Assembly (NCBI GenBank): GCA_963711595.1
Contig: CAVQER010000005.1
Coordinates: 186,001-250,000, forward strand
Length of the DNA: 64,000 bases
Source: JAUSIF01 sp963711595
GTDB lineage: Bacteria > Pseudomonadota > Alphaproteobacteria > Rhizobiales > Xanthobacteraceae
Reading direction: 5' to 3'
The notes beneath the pieces are model-generated. The model ran no database searches, was not told the origin of the DNA, and saw only the letters and a program-made list of their open reading frames with translations. Position numbers and translations under genes: made by a program. This document shows, piece after piece, positions 46,404 through 54,491 of the stretch (positions are counted from its first letter, which is position 1; each line of letters starts with the position of its first letter).

Positions 46404-46472
46404 GGATTAAGGGAAGTATTAAGTCTTCCGACAGGAATAGATCCTAGGCTCTGACCTGGTTCCAGGCCTTCC

Positions 46473-48014
46473 ATGAATCCGATCGGCACAAGCGAAATGA
46501 GGCGCGCGGTCGAGGCACACGCCGCCGGCGCCATCGAGTTCACCGGCAACCGCTCAGCCAACACTGAACTCGGCTCGCTCGCGAAACTGATCGCGGCGGA
46601 GCCGACCCCGCCAGCGATTTCGCAAGTGGTACTGGCCGGCGTCGTGCGGCTCGTCGAGCTGATCTCGCTCATGCTTCTCGGCGCGGGCATTTACTGGTTG
46701 TACGTCCACCCTGAGAATCCCTGGCACTATTTCTGGGCGACCGTGACGATCTCATCGGCGTCCATCCTCGCCTTCCATTGGGCCGAACTATACGACCCGC
46801 CGATGATGCGGACGCGCGTGCAGCAGCTCAGCCGCATCACACTGGTCTGGTCGCTCGTATTCCTGCTCGCGCTTTCGGTTTCGTTCTTCGCCAAGCTCGA
46901 CGTGATGTATTCCCGTGTCTGGGCGGGCGTCTGGTACGGCAGCGGCTTGATGATGCTGTTCGGGAGCCGTCTCGTGGTTTCGACACTCGTACGCCACTGG
47001 ACCAGGCAGGGCCGCCTGATCCGGCGGACTGTGATTGTCGGCGGCGGGCCATCGGGCGAGGCGCTTGTGGAATCTCTTCGCGCGCAACCCGATTCCGATC
47101 TTCAGATCTGCGGCATTTTCGATGACCGCGCCGACGATCGCTCGCCCCCGACCGTCGCCGGAGTGCCCAAGCTCGGCACGGTCGATATGCTGGTGGAGTT
47201 CGCGCGCCGCACCCGCATCGATCTGCTGCTCGTCTCGTTGCCGATCACGGCCGAAGAACGCGTCCTGCAGATGGTGCGAAAGCTGTGGGTGCTTCCGGTC
47301 GATCTGCGCCTCGCCGCGCATATGAACCGTTTGCGTTTCCGCCCCCGCGCTTACAGCTACATCGGCAACGTGCCAATGCTCGATGTCTTCGATCGGCCGA
47401 TCGCCGATTGGGACATCGTCCTGAAATGGTTGTTCGATCGCGTCGTTGGCTTGTTGCTGCTTCTCGCGCTTAGCCCCGTCATGGCCGCCGTTGCGATCGC
47501 AATCAAGATCGACAGTCGCGGCTCGGTGCTGTTCCGCCAAAAGCGCTATGGCTTCAACAATGAGCTGATCGAAGTCTTCAAATTCCGCTCGATGTCCAGC
47601 GAGTCCGGCGACGCCACCGCCGCCAAACTGGTGACCAAGGATGATCCGCGTGTGACGCGCGTCGGGCGCTTCATCCGCAAGACAAGCCTCGACGAGTTGC
47701 CGCAACTGCTCAACGTCGTGTTCAAGGGCCATCTATCGCTCGTCGGTCCGCGTCCGCACGCAACCCATGCCAAGGCCGCGAGCCAGCTCTACGATCAGGT
47801 CGTCGACGGCTACTTTGCCCGCCATCGAGTAAAGCCCGGCATTACCGGTTGGGCGCAGGTCAACGGATGGCGGGGCGAAACAGACACTTCCGACAAGATC
47901 CAGCGTCGTGTCGAGCACGACCTGTTCTACATCGAGAACTGGTCGATCCTTTTCGATCTCTACATCCTCGCCAGGACGCCCTTCGCGCTGCTGAAGACCG
48001 AAAGCGCGTACTGA
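46473..48014 (+). CDS. Undecaprenyl-phosphate sugar phosphotransferase (WcaJ type)
   Basis: Starts repeat-unit synthesis by moving a sugar-1-phosphate (often glucose or galactose) to undecaprenyl phosphate. 513 aa: four N-terminal helices (from VVLAGVVRLVELISLMLLGA), a CoA-binding-3-like Rossmann domain (RRTVIVGGGPSGEALVESLR), a fifth helix (WLFDRVVGLLLLLALSPVMA) and the catalytic domain with FRQKRYGFNNELIEVFKFRS, TSLDELPQLLNVVFKGHLSL and VGPRPHA. The stop overlaps the next start (TGATG). Confidence 0.95.
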   Translation: MNPIGTSEMRRAVEAHAAGAIEFTGNRSANTELGSLAKLIAAEPTPPAISQVVLAGVVRLVELISLMLLGAGIYWLYVHPENPWHYFWATVTISSASILAFHWAELYDPPMMRTRVQQLSRITLVWSLVFLLALSVSFFAKLDVMYSRVWAGVWYGSGLMMLFGSRLVVSTLVRHWTRQGRLIRRTVIVGGGPSGEALVESLRAQPDSDLQICGIFDDRADDRSPPTVAGVPKLGTVDMLVEFARRTRIDLLLVSLPITAEERVLQMVRKLWVLPVDLRLAAHMNRLRFRPRAYSYIGNVPMLDVFDRPIADWDIVLKWLFDRVVGLLLLLALSPVMAAVAIAIKIDSRGSVLFRQKRYGFNNELIEVFKFRSMSSESGDATAAKLVTKDDPRVTRVGRFIRKTSLDELPQLLNVVFKGHLSLVGPRPHATHAKAASQLYDQVVDGYFARHRVKPGITGWAQVNGWRGETDTSDKIQRRVEHDLFYIENWSILFDLYILARTPFALLKTESAY

Positions 48015-49309
48015 TGGCCGCCCACGCTTCGTCGGCGGCGTTCTCCTATTCAGCGCCTCGCCAAAGCTCGCTCGGAAAGCTCGTCAACGGCGCGCTGTTT
48101 CTGACGGTCGTCGCTAGTCCCTTTGTCTTTATTGAGCCGTCGCCGTACGAGGCCGCGTTCGCTTTGCTCGCGCTCGCTTTCCTTGCGGCGCGGGTGCCGG
48201 TGGATCGCGGCGTCGTCCCGCTCGCCCTTTTGCTGCTTGTCTGGAATGTGAGCGGACTCGCGGCGCTCGTGCCGTTCATGCACGACCCAAAAGCCGTGAC
48301 GTTCGTAGCCACGTCGATCTATCTCGCCGTGACAGCGGTGATTTTTGCATGCTTGTTCGCCGATGACGTCGAACGCCGCCTCGAAACCATGCGCGCGGCC
48401 TACATCATCGCGGCTTTGATCGCGGCGTTCGTTGGCATTACCGCCTATTTCCATCTGCTACCCAACTCGGAGCGGTTCCTGCTCGGCGCGATCCGCGCCA
48501 AAGGCACATTCAAGGATCCGAACGTGTACGGCCCGTTCCTGGTGTTGCCGCTCCTGCTTCTCATCGAAAGGAATCTGCGCGACGGTCTTCGCTTTCTCAA
48601 TCTGCCGATCATTCTCGTGCTCCTCGTCGGACTGTTCCTCAGCTTCTCGCGGGGCGCCTGGGGAAACTTCCTTGCGTCGGCCGTGGTCCTCTTGCTGCTG
48701 ATGTTCGTCACGAGCCCGAACCCGCGTTTTCGCGTTCGCATTCTCGCGCTCGGGCTGCTCGCAATTCTTGGGTTCGTTTTGCTTATTGCAGCGCTCATAT
48801 CGTTTGATGCGATCGGCACCGCGTTCCAGGAACGGGCGATCATCTTGCAAGAGTACGACGCCGGGCCGGGCGGCCGATTTGGCCGACAGATGGAAGGCCT
48901 TACCGGCGTCCTTGAAAGCCCGTTCGGCATCGGGCCGCTGCAATTCGCGAAACGCTTCAGCCACGACCCGCACAACGTCTATCTCAACGCGTTTGCCTCC
49001 TACGGCTGGGCCGGCGGGATCGCCTACCTCATGCTGGTCCTGACGACCCTGTACGTGGGTTTCCGCGCCGTCGTCGTGCGGACGGTCTGGCAGCCATACC
49101 TTGTCGCCACCGTCGCTGCATACACGGGCGCCACACTCGAAGGCATCGTGATCGACACCGATCACTGGCGGCACTACTTCTTGCTGCTGGGAATGGTTTG
49201 GGGGTTGTCCATCGCAACCCGGCGCGCCGTAGCCAGCCGGCACCAAGAGTCGCGTATGCCGCCAGACGCAACGACGCCTGCGCCCTACCCGGTCTTCCGC
49301 TTGGGCTGA
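48014..49309 (+). CDS. O-antigen ligase/polymerase family protein (Wzy-like)
   Basis: 431-aa membrane protein starting MAAHASSAAFSYSAPRQSSL with about eleven helices. The Wzy_C signature is seen in LFLSFSRGAWGNFLASAVVL, and the large periplasmic loop GPGGRFGRQMEGLTGVLESP is followed by HDPHNVYLNAFASYGWAGG, the conserved His-Asn region. In a locus with an initiating transferase and export proteins it is more likely the polymerase than an O-antigen ligase, though sequence alone does not decide. Confidence 0.9.
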   Translation: MAAHASSAAFSYSAPRQSSLGKLVNGALFLTVVASPFVFIEPSPYEAAFALLALAFLAARVPVDRGVVPLALLLLVWNVSGLAALVPFMHDPKAVTFVATSIYLAVTAVIFACLFADDVERRLETMRAAYIIAALIAAFVGITAYFHLLPNSERFLLGAIRAKGTFKDPNVYGPFLVLPLLLLIERNLRDGLRFLNLPIILVLLVGLFLSFSRGAWGNFLASAVVLLLLMFVTSPNPRFRVRILALGLLAILGFVLLIAALISFDAIGTAFQERAIILQEYDAGPGGRFGRQMEGLTGVLESPFGIGPLQFAKRFSHDPHNVYLNAFASYGWAGGIAYLMLVLTTLYVGFRAVVVRTVWQPYLVATVAAYTGATLEGIVIDTDHWRHYFLLLGMVWGLSIATRRAVASRHQESRMPPDATTPAPYPVFRLG

Positions 49310-49310
49310 G

Positions 49311-50120
49311 TTATTTCCGTACGACGATGTAGGCGTAGCTGGTGAACAGGCGCCAGTCCTTCGCGCGCGCAAGCTTCGTGAACTGCGCGTGGATATCGCG
49401 GACGATTGGAAAGCGGCGGTAATAGACGTGCCCGTAGAACGGCACGATCATGACCTCGCGGTATCCGATCCTATCGAACATCGGCCGCAGCCAACGCTCG
49501 ACCGCATAGCTCTTGCTATAGCGCGCGGGAAACACCGGACTGGTCTCGTCATTGCGCTCGTTGTTGACGAGCTTGATCAACCGTTCGGCAATCCCATCGG
49601 GTAGAAGCTTGTTGAGCGCGAACGGCAATGCAAACAGAGTCGGCAGGAACGCAATGCCAACGCCACCGGGCGTCAGCAATTGGTGCAGATTGCGCCAGGC
49701 CCGCTCACCATCCTCCACGTGCTCGAACACCATCTTGGAGAACGCGAGGTTGTACGTGTTCGGCAGGGCCGCCGACCTTATAAGATCCCCGGCCACGTCG
49801 AAGCACGCCGTGCGATAGACCGCCGGCAACCGCACCAGCTCGTTGGCGGAGATGTCATTGACGGTGAGCTCGACGCCCATATCGGCGAGCTCGGCCGGCG
49901 CAAAATGTGGGCTTCGGCCCCCGCCGATCTCCAGCAGCCGGCGCGCGCCATAGATCGCCGCAAGATGCCGGATCACGCGGGTATAGTTGTCCCAACCCCA
50001 TACGTCACTGTGCTCGACGCCGAGTTGCGCAAACGCGTCTGCAAGCGAAGGCGCAACTGCCGGCTTTGTCGGCGAGCGACCGCGGCCGTATACGGCATCG
50101 ATCTCGGCAATAACATTCAT
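49311..50120 (-). CDS. SAM-dependent methyltransferase
   Basis: 269-aa class I methyltransferase from the ATG at 50120 (MNVIAEIDAVYGRGRSPTKP). SAM-binding motif I is ARRLLEIGGGRSPHF; then VNDISANEL (motif II acidic region), FSKMVFEHVEDGERAW and LLTPGGVGIAFLP. It probably methylates a sugar in the repeat unit. A frame error in the upstream glycosyltransferase makes the two look like one 575-aa fusion; the start here overlaps the true glycosyltransferase stop by four bases. Confidence 0.9.
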   Translation of the reverse strand: MNVIAEIDAVYGRGRSPTKPAVAPSLADAFAQLGVEHSDVWGWDNYTRVIRHLAAIYGARRLLEIGGGRSPHFAPAELADMGVELTVNDISANELVRLPAVYRTACFDVAGDLIRSAALPNTYNLAFSKMVFEHVEDGERAWRNLHQLLTPGGVGIAFLPTLFALPFALNKLLPDGIAERLIKLVNNERNDETSPVFPARYSKSYAVERWLRPMFDRIGYREVMIVPFYGHVYYRRFPIVRDIHAQFTKLARAKDWRLFTSYAYIVVRK

Positions 50121-51038
50121 TTCGGACCTCCGCGAACGGGGAGCAAAGCAGTGGGCGCGAGCCGTGCGGTTTCCGCACGCCGCATTTGCCGCGCGATACG
50201 CATCTGCCTGATCCGATGAATGAGTCTGTTGAACCAGGCTTCCGGCAGAACGCTCGCCGTAGCGAGCAGCCCGAGCGCGACAAGCAGCCCGATCTTTCCT
50301 GAACGCCCCGCGCGCCACCACAAGCGCAGAACTTCCGTCAGCTCGATAGCTTTCCGCGTGCCGGTTCCGGATCTGGCGCCACAGCGCGCCATGCATCCGC
50401 GATGAATGAGTCATCATCATTCCGGCCTGGCTGATCCGATAGTTGAACAGCGGCTTCTCGATCGCGATGCCGCGATATCCATGCCGGGAAAGACGGATCG
50501 CAAACTCCCAATCTTCATAACCATCGCGCATGGTTTCGTCGTACCCCCCGACCGCCTGCCATGCCGCTTTGCGCAACAGCATGCAGCAAACCAGCTGGTT
50601 GCCGAACAGCAGATCGAACGGATTGAAATAGCACTCGCCAATTCCCGAACGCGCGCCGACAAAGCGGACGTAAGTGACGACGAATGCGACTTCCGCCGGC
50701 GTCGCTTCCAACGAAAGAACGGTTTCTGCGAGATACGTCGGCTCGATCGTGTCGTCACAGTCGAGCGGCAGGATCAGGGCCGCGCGCGCCATACGGAAAC
50801 CGGTGTTGCGTGCGCCAGGCAGGCCGAGGTTCTGCTGACGCACCACGCGGACGGCGGACGGCAGCGAGTCGAGTTTGCTGACCGTCGCCGGATCAGTCGA
50901 CCCGTCGTCCACGACGATGATTTCGAAGTCGCGGAACGTTTGTGCCGCGAGCGAAGCGAGCAACCGATCGATGAATGGTCCGCCGTTGTAGCAAGGCACG
51001 ACCACGCTGACGGTTGGGGCTCGATCGCCTGCGGACAT
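50117..51038 (-). CDS. Glycosyltransferase family 2, frame broken once
   Basis: GT-A enzyme from the ATG at 51038: PTVSVVVPCYNGGPFIDRLL, IIVVDDGSTDPATV, LILPLDCDDTIEP (DXD-like), then YDETMRDGYEDWEFAIRLSR. After ALWRQIRN the frame is lost. The continuation GTRKAIELTEVLRLWWRAGR with a hydrophobic helix (IGLLVALGLLATASVL) lies in another frame and ends at 50117. One surplus base near 50361-50366 (AACCGGC for AACGGC) explains it. Corrected length is about 306 aa. It is co-transcribed with the methyltransferase. Confidence 0.9.
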
Positions 51039-51320
51039 AACGTTTGCTTCGCTCGCCGGATTGGGTGTGTTGGGGGTTCAATCGTAGTGGACATGGGTAA
51101 ACGTTCGGTGATTTGGGATGTTCGCCTTCCGCCCATTCACGCTGAAAACCGGCGCATTCTCCTCATTCATTAGGTCGGGCGGGCATGCTGGCCGTCTCGG
51201 CGCGTTCGCGCTGATCCTGCTTGCCATGCTCAAGCGCGGATCGCGGCCGGCGTTACGGACTCGGCATCGTTAGCCGGTGGTCGCCGTCGTCGGTACGTCG
51301 GATGTCGAAACACGCACCTT
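51039..51320. other. Intergenic region upstream of the glycosyltransferase
   Basis: About 280 bp with no supported gene. It should contain the minus-strand promoter of the glycosyltransferase-methyltransferase pair. Open frames crossing it are Arg-rich shadows without family text. Confidence 0.4.
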
Positions 51321-51470
51321 GTCATGGCCGGGCTTGTCCCGGCCATCCACGCCTTCCCCCATCTCGCACAAAAGGCGTGGATGGCACCCGAACTCGGCTG
51401 TTGCCGAGTTCGGACACATAAATATTGGCGAGCCGGGTCCAACCGGCTCGCTGACGAGCGCGGGCATGAC
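51321..51470. repeat. 150-bp composite palindromic repeat upstream of tRNA-Pro
   Basis: It begins GTCATGGCCGGGCTTGTCCC and ends GCGCGGGCATGAC. Inside are several hairpins: GGCCGGG/CCCGGCC, GCCATCCACGCCTT (51342-51355) with AAGGCGTGGATGGC (51372-51385), CCGAACTCGGC with GCCGAGTTCGG, and GAGCCGG with CCGGCTC. GTCATGxCCGG-type repeats are common in rhizobial genomes. The layout suggests several elements inserted into one another. Confidence 0.75.
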
Positions 51471-51535
51471 GATTCATATCCGCCGCACGACGTTGCATCG
51501 CCGCGACGGGCATTCCTATAGTCCGCCGCCTAGGT

Positions 51536-51613
51536 CGGAGCGTGGCGCAGCCCGGTTAGCGCACCTGTCTGGGGGACAGGGGGTCGCCAGTTCAAATCTG
51601 GCCGCTCCGACCA
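51536..51613 (+). tRNA. tRNA-Pro (GGG)
   Basis: Acceptor CGGAGCG pairs with CGCTCCG, the D arm is GCGCAGCCCGGTTAGCGC, the anticodon stem CCTGT/ACAGG closes CTGGGGG to give GGG (Pro), and the T arm is GCCAGTTCAAATCTGGC. CCA is encoded at 51611-51613. Confidence 0.96.
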
Positions 51614-51649
51614 GTTCTCCCAAGCTCAAAATCGCAAAAGCATCGAAGA

Positions 51650-51678
51650 AAGGCTGCCCCAGTGGCGGCCTTCTTTTT
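51650..51678 (+). terminator. Terminator after tRNA-Pro
   Basis: AAGGCTGCC (51650-51658) pairs imperfectly with GGCGGCCTT (51664-51672) and is followed by CTTTTTC. It lies 37 bases after the tRNA. Confidence 0.65.
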
Positions 51679-51769
51679 CACGCGCGAATAACGCTGCTGT
51701 CACGGCCGAAAGCCGGGCGCGAACTATTCCGGACTGGAGAAATGAAGAACCCCGCTGAGGGCTCCAGTC

Positions 51770-52135
51770 ATGCAAACGGATCAAGTTCGCTACTTCCTCG
51801 CTCTCTGCCGTGAGCAGAACTTCACCGCCGCGGCGCGACTGTGCGGAATTTCACAACCGTCCTTGACGAACGCGATCAAGCGGCTGGAACGCGAATTCGG
51901 CGGAGAACTATTTCACCGCGGCTCCTCGTTGACGAGCCTGTCCGAACTGGGACGCGCGGTACGGCCTCATCTCGAACGGGCGGCGCAGTGCATCGAGGAC
52001 GCTCGCCGCGAAGCCTCTTACCTGACCTCCTCAACATCAAACCCCATCGCCATCAACGGAGTCCGCCATGCGCAAACTTTTGTACCTGGCCGCCGGCCTC
52101 GCGCTCGTAACGCTCGCAACGACGTTCGTAAGTAG
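51770..52135 (+). CDS. LysR-type helix-turn-helix protein lacking the effector domain
   Basis: 121-aa open frame. Residues 1-65 are a good LysR N-terminal HTH: MQTDQVRYFLALCREQNFTA, ARLCGISQPSLTNAIKRLER, EFGGELFHRG, with the linker helix RAVRPHLERAAQCIEDAR to about residue 85. There is no substrate-binding domain downstream. The last 40 residues (SYLTSSTSNPIAINGVRHAQ on) have no LysR character, and from 52068 they overlap a small exported-protein gene in another frame. In a second frame a TGA lies right after ...REA, so a one-base error could place the true end near residue 88. A DNA-binding-only regulator or a remnant are both possible. TGAGGG precedes the ATG. Confidence 0.75.
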   Translation: MQTDQVRYFLALCREQNFTAAARLCGISQPSLTNAIKRLEREFGGELFHRGSSLTSLSELGRAVRPHLERAAQCIEDARREASYLTSSTSNPIAINGVRHAQTFVPGRRPRARNARNDVRK

Positions 52136-52247
52136 CTCGAACACTTCAACGACCGACGCGACGGCACGCGTCTCGATCGATGAGTTGCATGGCTCGGCCG
52201 ACATGAATGCACTGCCGGCAGCACCAATGGTCGCCGAGCCATACTAG
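52068..52247 (+). CDS. Small exported peptide (59 aa)
   Basis: ATG at 52068, immediately after the LysR-like gene: MRKLLYLAAGLALVTLATTF, a short basic start and hydrophobic core typical of a Sec signal peptide, with a likely cut after about residue 22-25. The mature part is Thr/Ser/Ala-rich with VSIDELHGSADMNALPAAP and ends AEPY. I know no named family. Being coupled to a short LysR-type gene suggests that the regulator controls it, which is inference. Confidence 0.6.
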   Translation: MRKLLYLAAGLALVTLATTFVSSSNTSTTDATARVSIDELHGSADMNALPAAPMVAEPY

Positions 52248-52279
52248 GCACCGCTAAACGCGGCGCAACGATTGTGAGG

Positions 52280-53020
52280 CTAGTTCGTCTCGCCGCGGCC
52301 GCTATCGAGCAGCCGGCGGCACTCCCCAAGCTCGAACAAGGTCGCCTTGAGGAGACGGATTGCCTCGGCGGGTAATCGCGGCCCGTCTGCAAGGGTTCGC
52401 ACGTCGACCGCCGAAAGCACGGCCTGCGGCCGTGCGGTTGCGGCCACCGCTTGATCCGAGCCGACTGAACGGGACGCGTCGCCGCCCGGGCGCCGGAACG
52501 GAAACGGCGGCATCTCGTCTTCACCGACGGTCGCAGTCGCACCGGTCGCCCGTTGCTGCGGCATCGGCACTTCGACGACGCGCGGCAGTTCCGGCGCTGG
52601 CCGCGTCGATCGCAAGGACGGCAGGAGATCGATCAAGCCGCGTACGCCGTCGGGTCGCCCACCAGATCGATGATCGGAGTAACCGCCACTCAAAGGCGGC
52701 GCGGGACGAACCTCCTCGCTCTCCACCGCACGTCCGATCGACTGCACGTGGCGGACGCCCTGCTCGCGCAGGATCTGCTGCACGCCACGGATCGTGTAAC
52801 CGTCACCGTAAAGTAGTTGGCGGATACCGCGCAGCAGATCGATGTCGTCCGGCCGGTAGTAACGCCGGCCGCCACCGCGCTTCAGCGGCTTGATCTGCGC
52901 GAAGCGTGTTTCCCAGAAACGAAGCACGTGCTGCGGGAGCTCGAGATCCGCTGCCACCTCGCTAATGGTGCGGAAGGCGTCGGGGCCTTTCTCGATGGCC
53001 AGTCCCACTATCGACCTCAA
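52280..53020 (-). CDS. MerR-family transcriptional regulator
   Basis: 246-aa protein with an N-terminal MerR winged HTH: FRTISEVAADLELPQHVLRF, WETRFAQIKPLKRGGGRRYY, RPDDIDLLRGIRQLLYGDGY. A long Pro/Arg-rich linker (about 100-205) and a C-terminal helical end ETN follow. The start is non-ATG: TTG at 53020, overlapping the ihfA stop, or GTG at 53008. The gene follows ihfA in most Hyphomicrobiales; the target is unknown. There is no effector domain and no cysteine metal site. Confidence 0.9.
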   Translation of the reverse strand: MRSIVGLAIEKGPDAFRTISEVAADLELPQHVLRFWETRFAQIKPLKRGGGRRYYRPDDIDLLRGIRQLLYGDGYTIRGVQQILREQGVRHVQSIGRAVESEEVRPAPPLSGGYSDHRSGGRPDGVRGLIDLLPSLRSTRPAPELPRVVEVPMPQQRATGATATVGEDEMPPFPFRRPGGDASRSVGSDQAVAATARPQAVLSAVDVRTLADGPRLPAEAIRLLKATLFELGECRRLLDSGRGETN

Positions 53021-53319
53021 CGTTTCTTGCTGTCGTTGATTCGGCTCTTAAGAATATTCGATGGTTTGAAAACCATCACCTTCCGCGGCTCAATCGGAAC
53101 TTCCTCCCCCGTTTTTGGATTGCGCCCAATTCGCCGCCCCTTCTGTCGTACGACAAAAGAGCCGAAGGACGAAAGCTTTACGTTTTCCCCGCGGGAAAGA
53201 CAGTCGGTGATCTCGCGCAACACCATCTCGACCAGCGCTGCGGACTCGGTGCGCGAAAGGCCGACCTTTTGGTAGACGACCTCGCTCAGGTCGGCTCGTG
53301 TAAGGGTTCTGCCCGCCAT
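53017..53319 (-). CDS. ihfA: Integration host factor subunit alpha
   Basis: 100 aa, MAGRTLTRADLSEVVYQKVG at the start. IHF-alpha signatures are LSSFGSFVVRQKGRRIGRNP and KTGEEVPIEPRKVMVFKPSN. It bends DNA sharply with IhfB and helps sigma-54 promoters such as the one before glnB. It lies downstream of fabH (198-bp gap holding the promoter) and overlaps the merR gene by four bases. Confidence 0.97.
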   Translation of the reverse strand: MAGRTLTRADLSEVVYQKVGLSRTESAALVEMVLREITDCLSRGENVKLSSFGSFVVRQKGRRIGRNPKTGEEVPIEPRKVMVFKPSNILKSRINDSKKR

Positions 53320-53517
53320 TTTTAGCCCCCATCCCTCGACGCGGCGGCGCCTATCTTTCTGTTTTTCAAACGATATTCGCGCCCGCCACCCCGGTCAACT
53401 GAAGTCCCGTGGCCGTCGGGTTCGGGGCACGCCTCGACAACTCGAAATGCCTTGCGGTCAAGATGAGGCTTGAGTACTGCCCGCGATTTTTCGCTGATGC
53501 GGCATTGCTGCCACAGT

Positions 53518-54486
53518 TCACCACCGGATGAGCGCTGACGCCCAAGTGAAGCCGCCACCCATGGCTTCCAGCAGCACGAGGTCGTCGCGCTTGATTCGCC
53601 TGTCCGCAGTCGCTTCGGCCAGCGCCAAGGGAATCGACGCGGCAGAGGTATTCCCATGGCGATCAACGGTCATGACGATCTTCTCGGGCGCGATGCCGAG
53701 CTTGTGCGCGCTGCCATCGATGATTCGCTTGTTGGCTTGATGCGGAACAAACCAGTCGACATCCGCGGCCGAGTAGCCCGTGGCGCTGAATGCGTCCTCG
53801 ACGACGTCCGTGATCATGCCAACCGCGTGGCGGAACACTTCGCGTCCCTCCATGCGCAGGTGCCCGACGGTTCCCGTGGATGAGGGCCCACCGTCGACAA
53901 ACAGCTTTTGCCGGTGTCGTCCGTCCGAACGCAGTTTGGTGACGAGCACGCCCCGATCGGTCGGCGCGCCGGGCTGCTCCGCGGCCTCCAGCACGACGGC
54001 GCCGGCACCATCACCGAACAGGACGCACGTGCCTCGATCCGTCCAGTCGAGAATGCGCGAGAAAGTTTCCGATCCGATCACCAACGCGCACCGGAAGTCC
54101 CCGCTGCGCAAGAAGCGGTCCGCCGTCGCAAGCGCAAATACGAATCCGGAGCACACCGCCTGCATGTCGAACGCCGCACCGCGCGTTATTCCGAGGCCTG
54201 CCTGAATCGTAACCGCGCTCGCAGGGAAAGTCTGATCCGGTGTCGAGGTCGCAAGTATGATGAGATCGACTGCCTCGGCGTCCATGCCGGCGTTGGCAAG
54301 CGCCTTCTTCGCCGCCGCGAGACCGAGATCCGAGGTCATCTCGTCCTTCGCGGCAATCCTTCGCTCGCGAATTCCGGTGCGCTGCACGATCCACTCGTTC
54401 GAGGTCGCGACCTTCTCCGCAAGATCCTCGTTGGTCATGATGTGGGACGGCAGGTAGGCGCCGACACCTCGGACGAGCGAACGCAT
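53518..54486 (-). CDS. fabH: Beta-ketoacyl-ACP synthase III
   Basis: Starts type II fatty-acid synthesis by condensing acetyl-CoA with malonyl-ACP. 322 aa from the ATG at 54486 (MRSLVRGVGAYLPSHIMTNE). The catalytic triad by count is Cys112 (QAVCSGF), His249 (FVPHQANKR) and Asn279 (HGNTSAASIP). The start lies five bases after the plsX stop; an open frame running upstream through plsX is an artefact. Confidence 0.97.
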   Translation of the reverse strand: MRSLVRGVGAYLPSHIMTNEDLAEKVATSNEWIVQRTGIRERRIAAKDEMTSDLGLAAAKKALANAGMDAEAVDLIILATSTPDQTFPASAVTIQAGLGITRGAAFDMQAVCSGFVFALATADRFLRSGDFRCALVIGSETFSRILDWTDRGTCVLFGDGAGAVVLEAAEQPGAPTDRGVLVTKLRSDGRHRQKLFVDGGPSSTGTVGHLRMEGREVFRHAVGMITDVVEDAFSATGYSAADVDWFVPHQANKRIIDGSAHKLGIAPEKIVMTVDRHGNTSAASIPLALAEATADRRIKRDDLVLLEAMGGGFTWASALIRW

Positions 54487-54491
54487 GGTGC

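Noticed and set aside
49311..51038. Single 575-aa glycosyltransferase-methyltransferase fusion protein
   Set aside because: The middle part (about 100 residues) is Arg/Ala-rich nonsense, while the true GT2 tail is present in another frame. Two separate genes fit better.
51277..51813. 178-codon open frame over the repeat and tRNA-Pro
   Set aside because: It is made of palindromic repeat and tRNA sequence and has no protein character.
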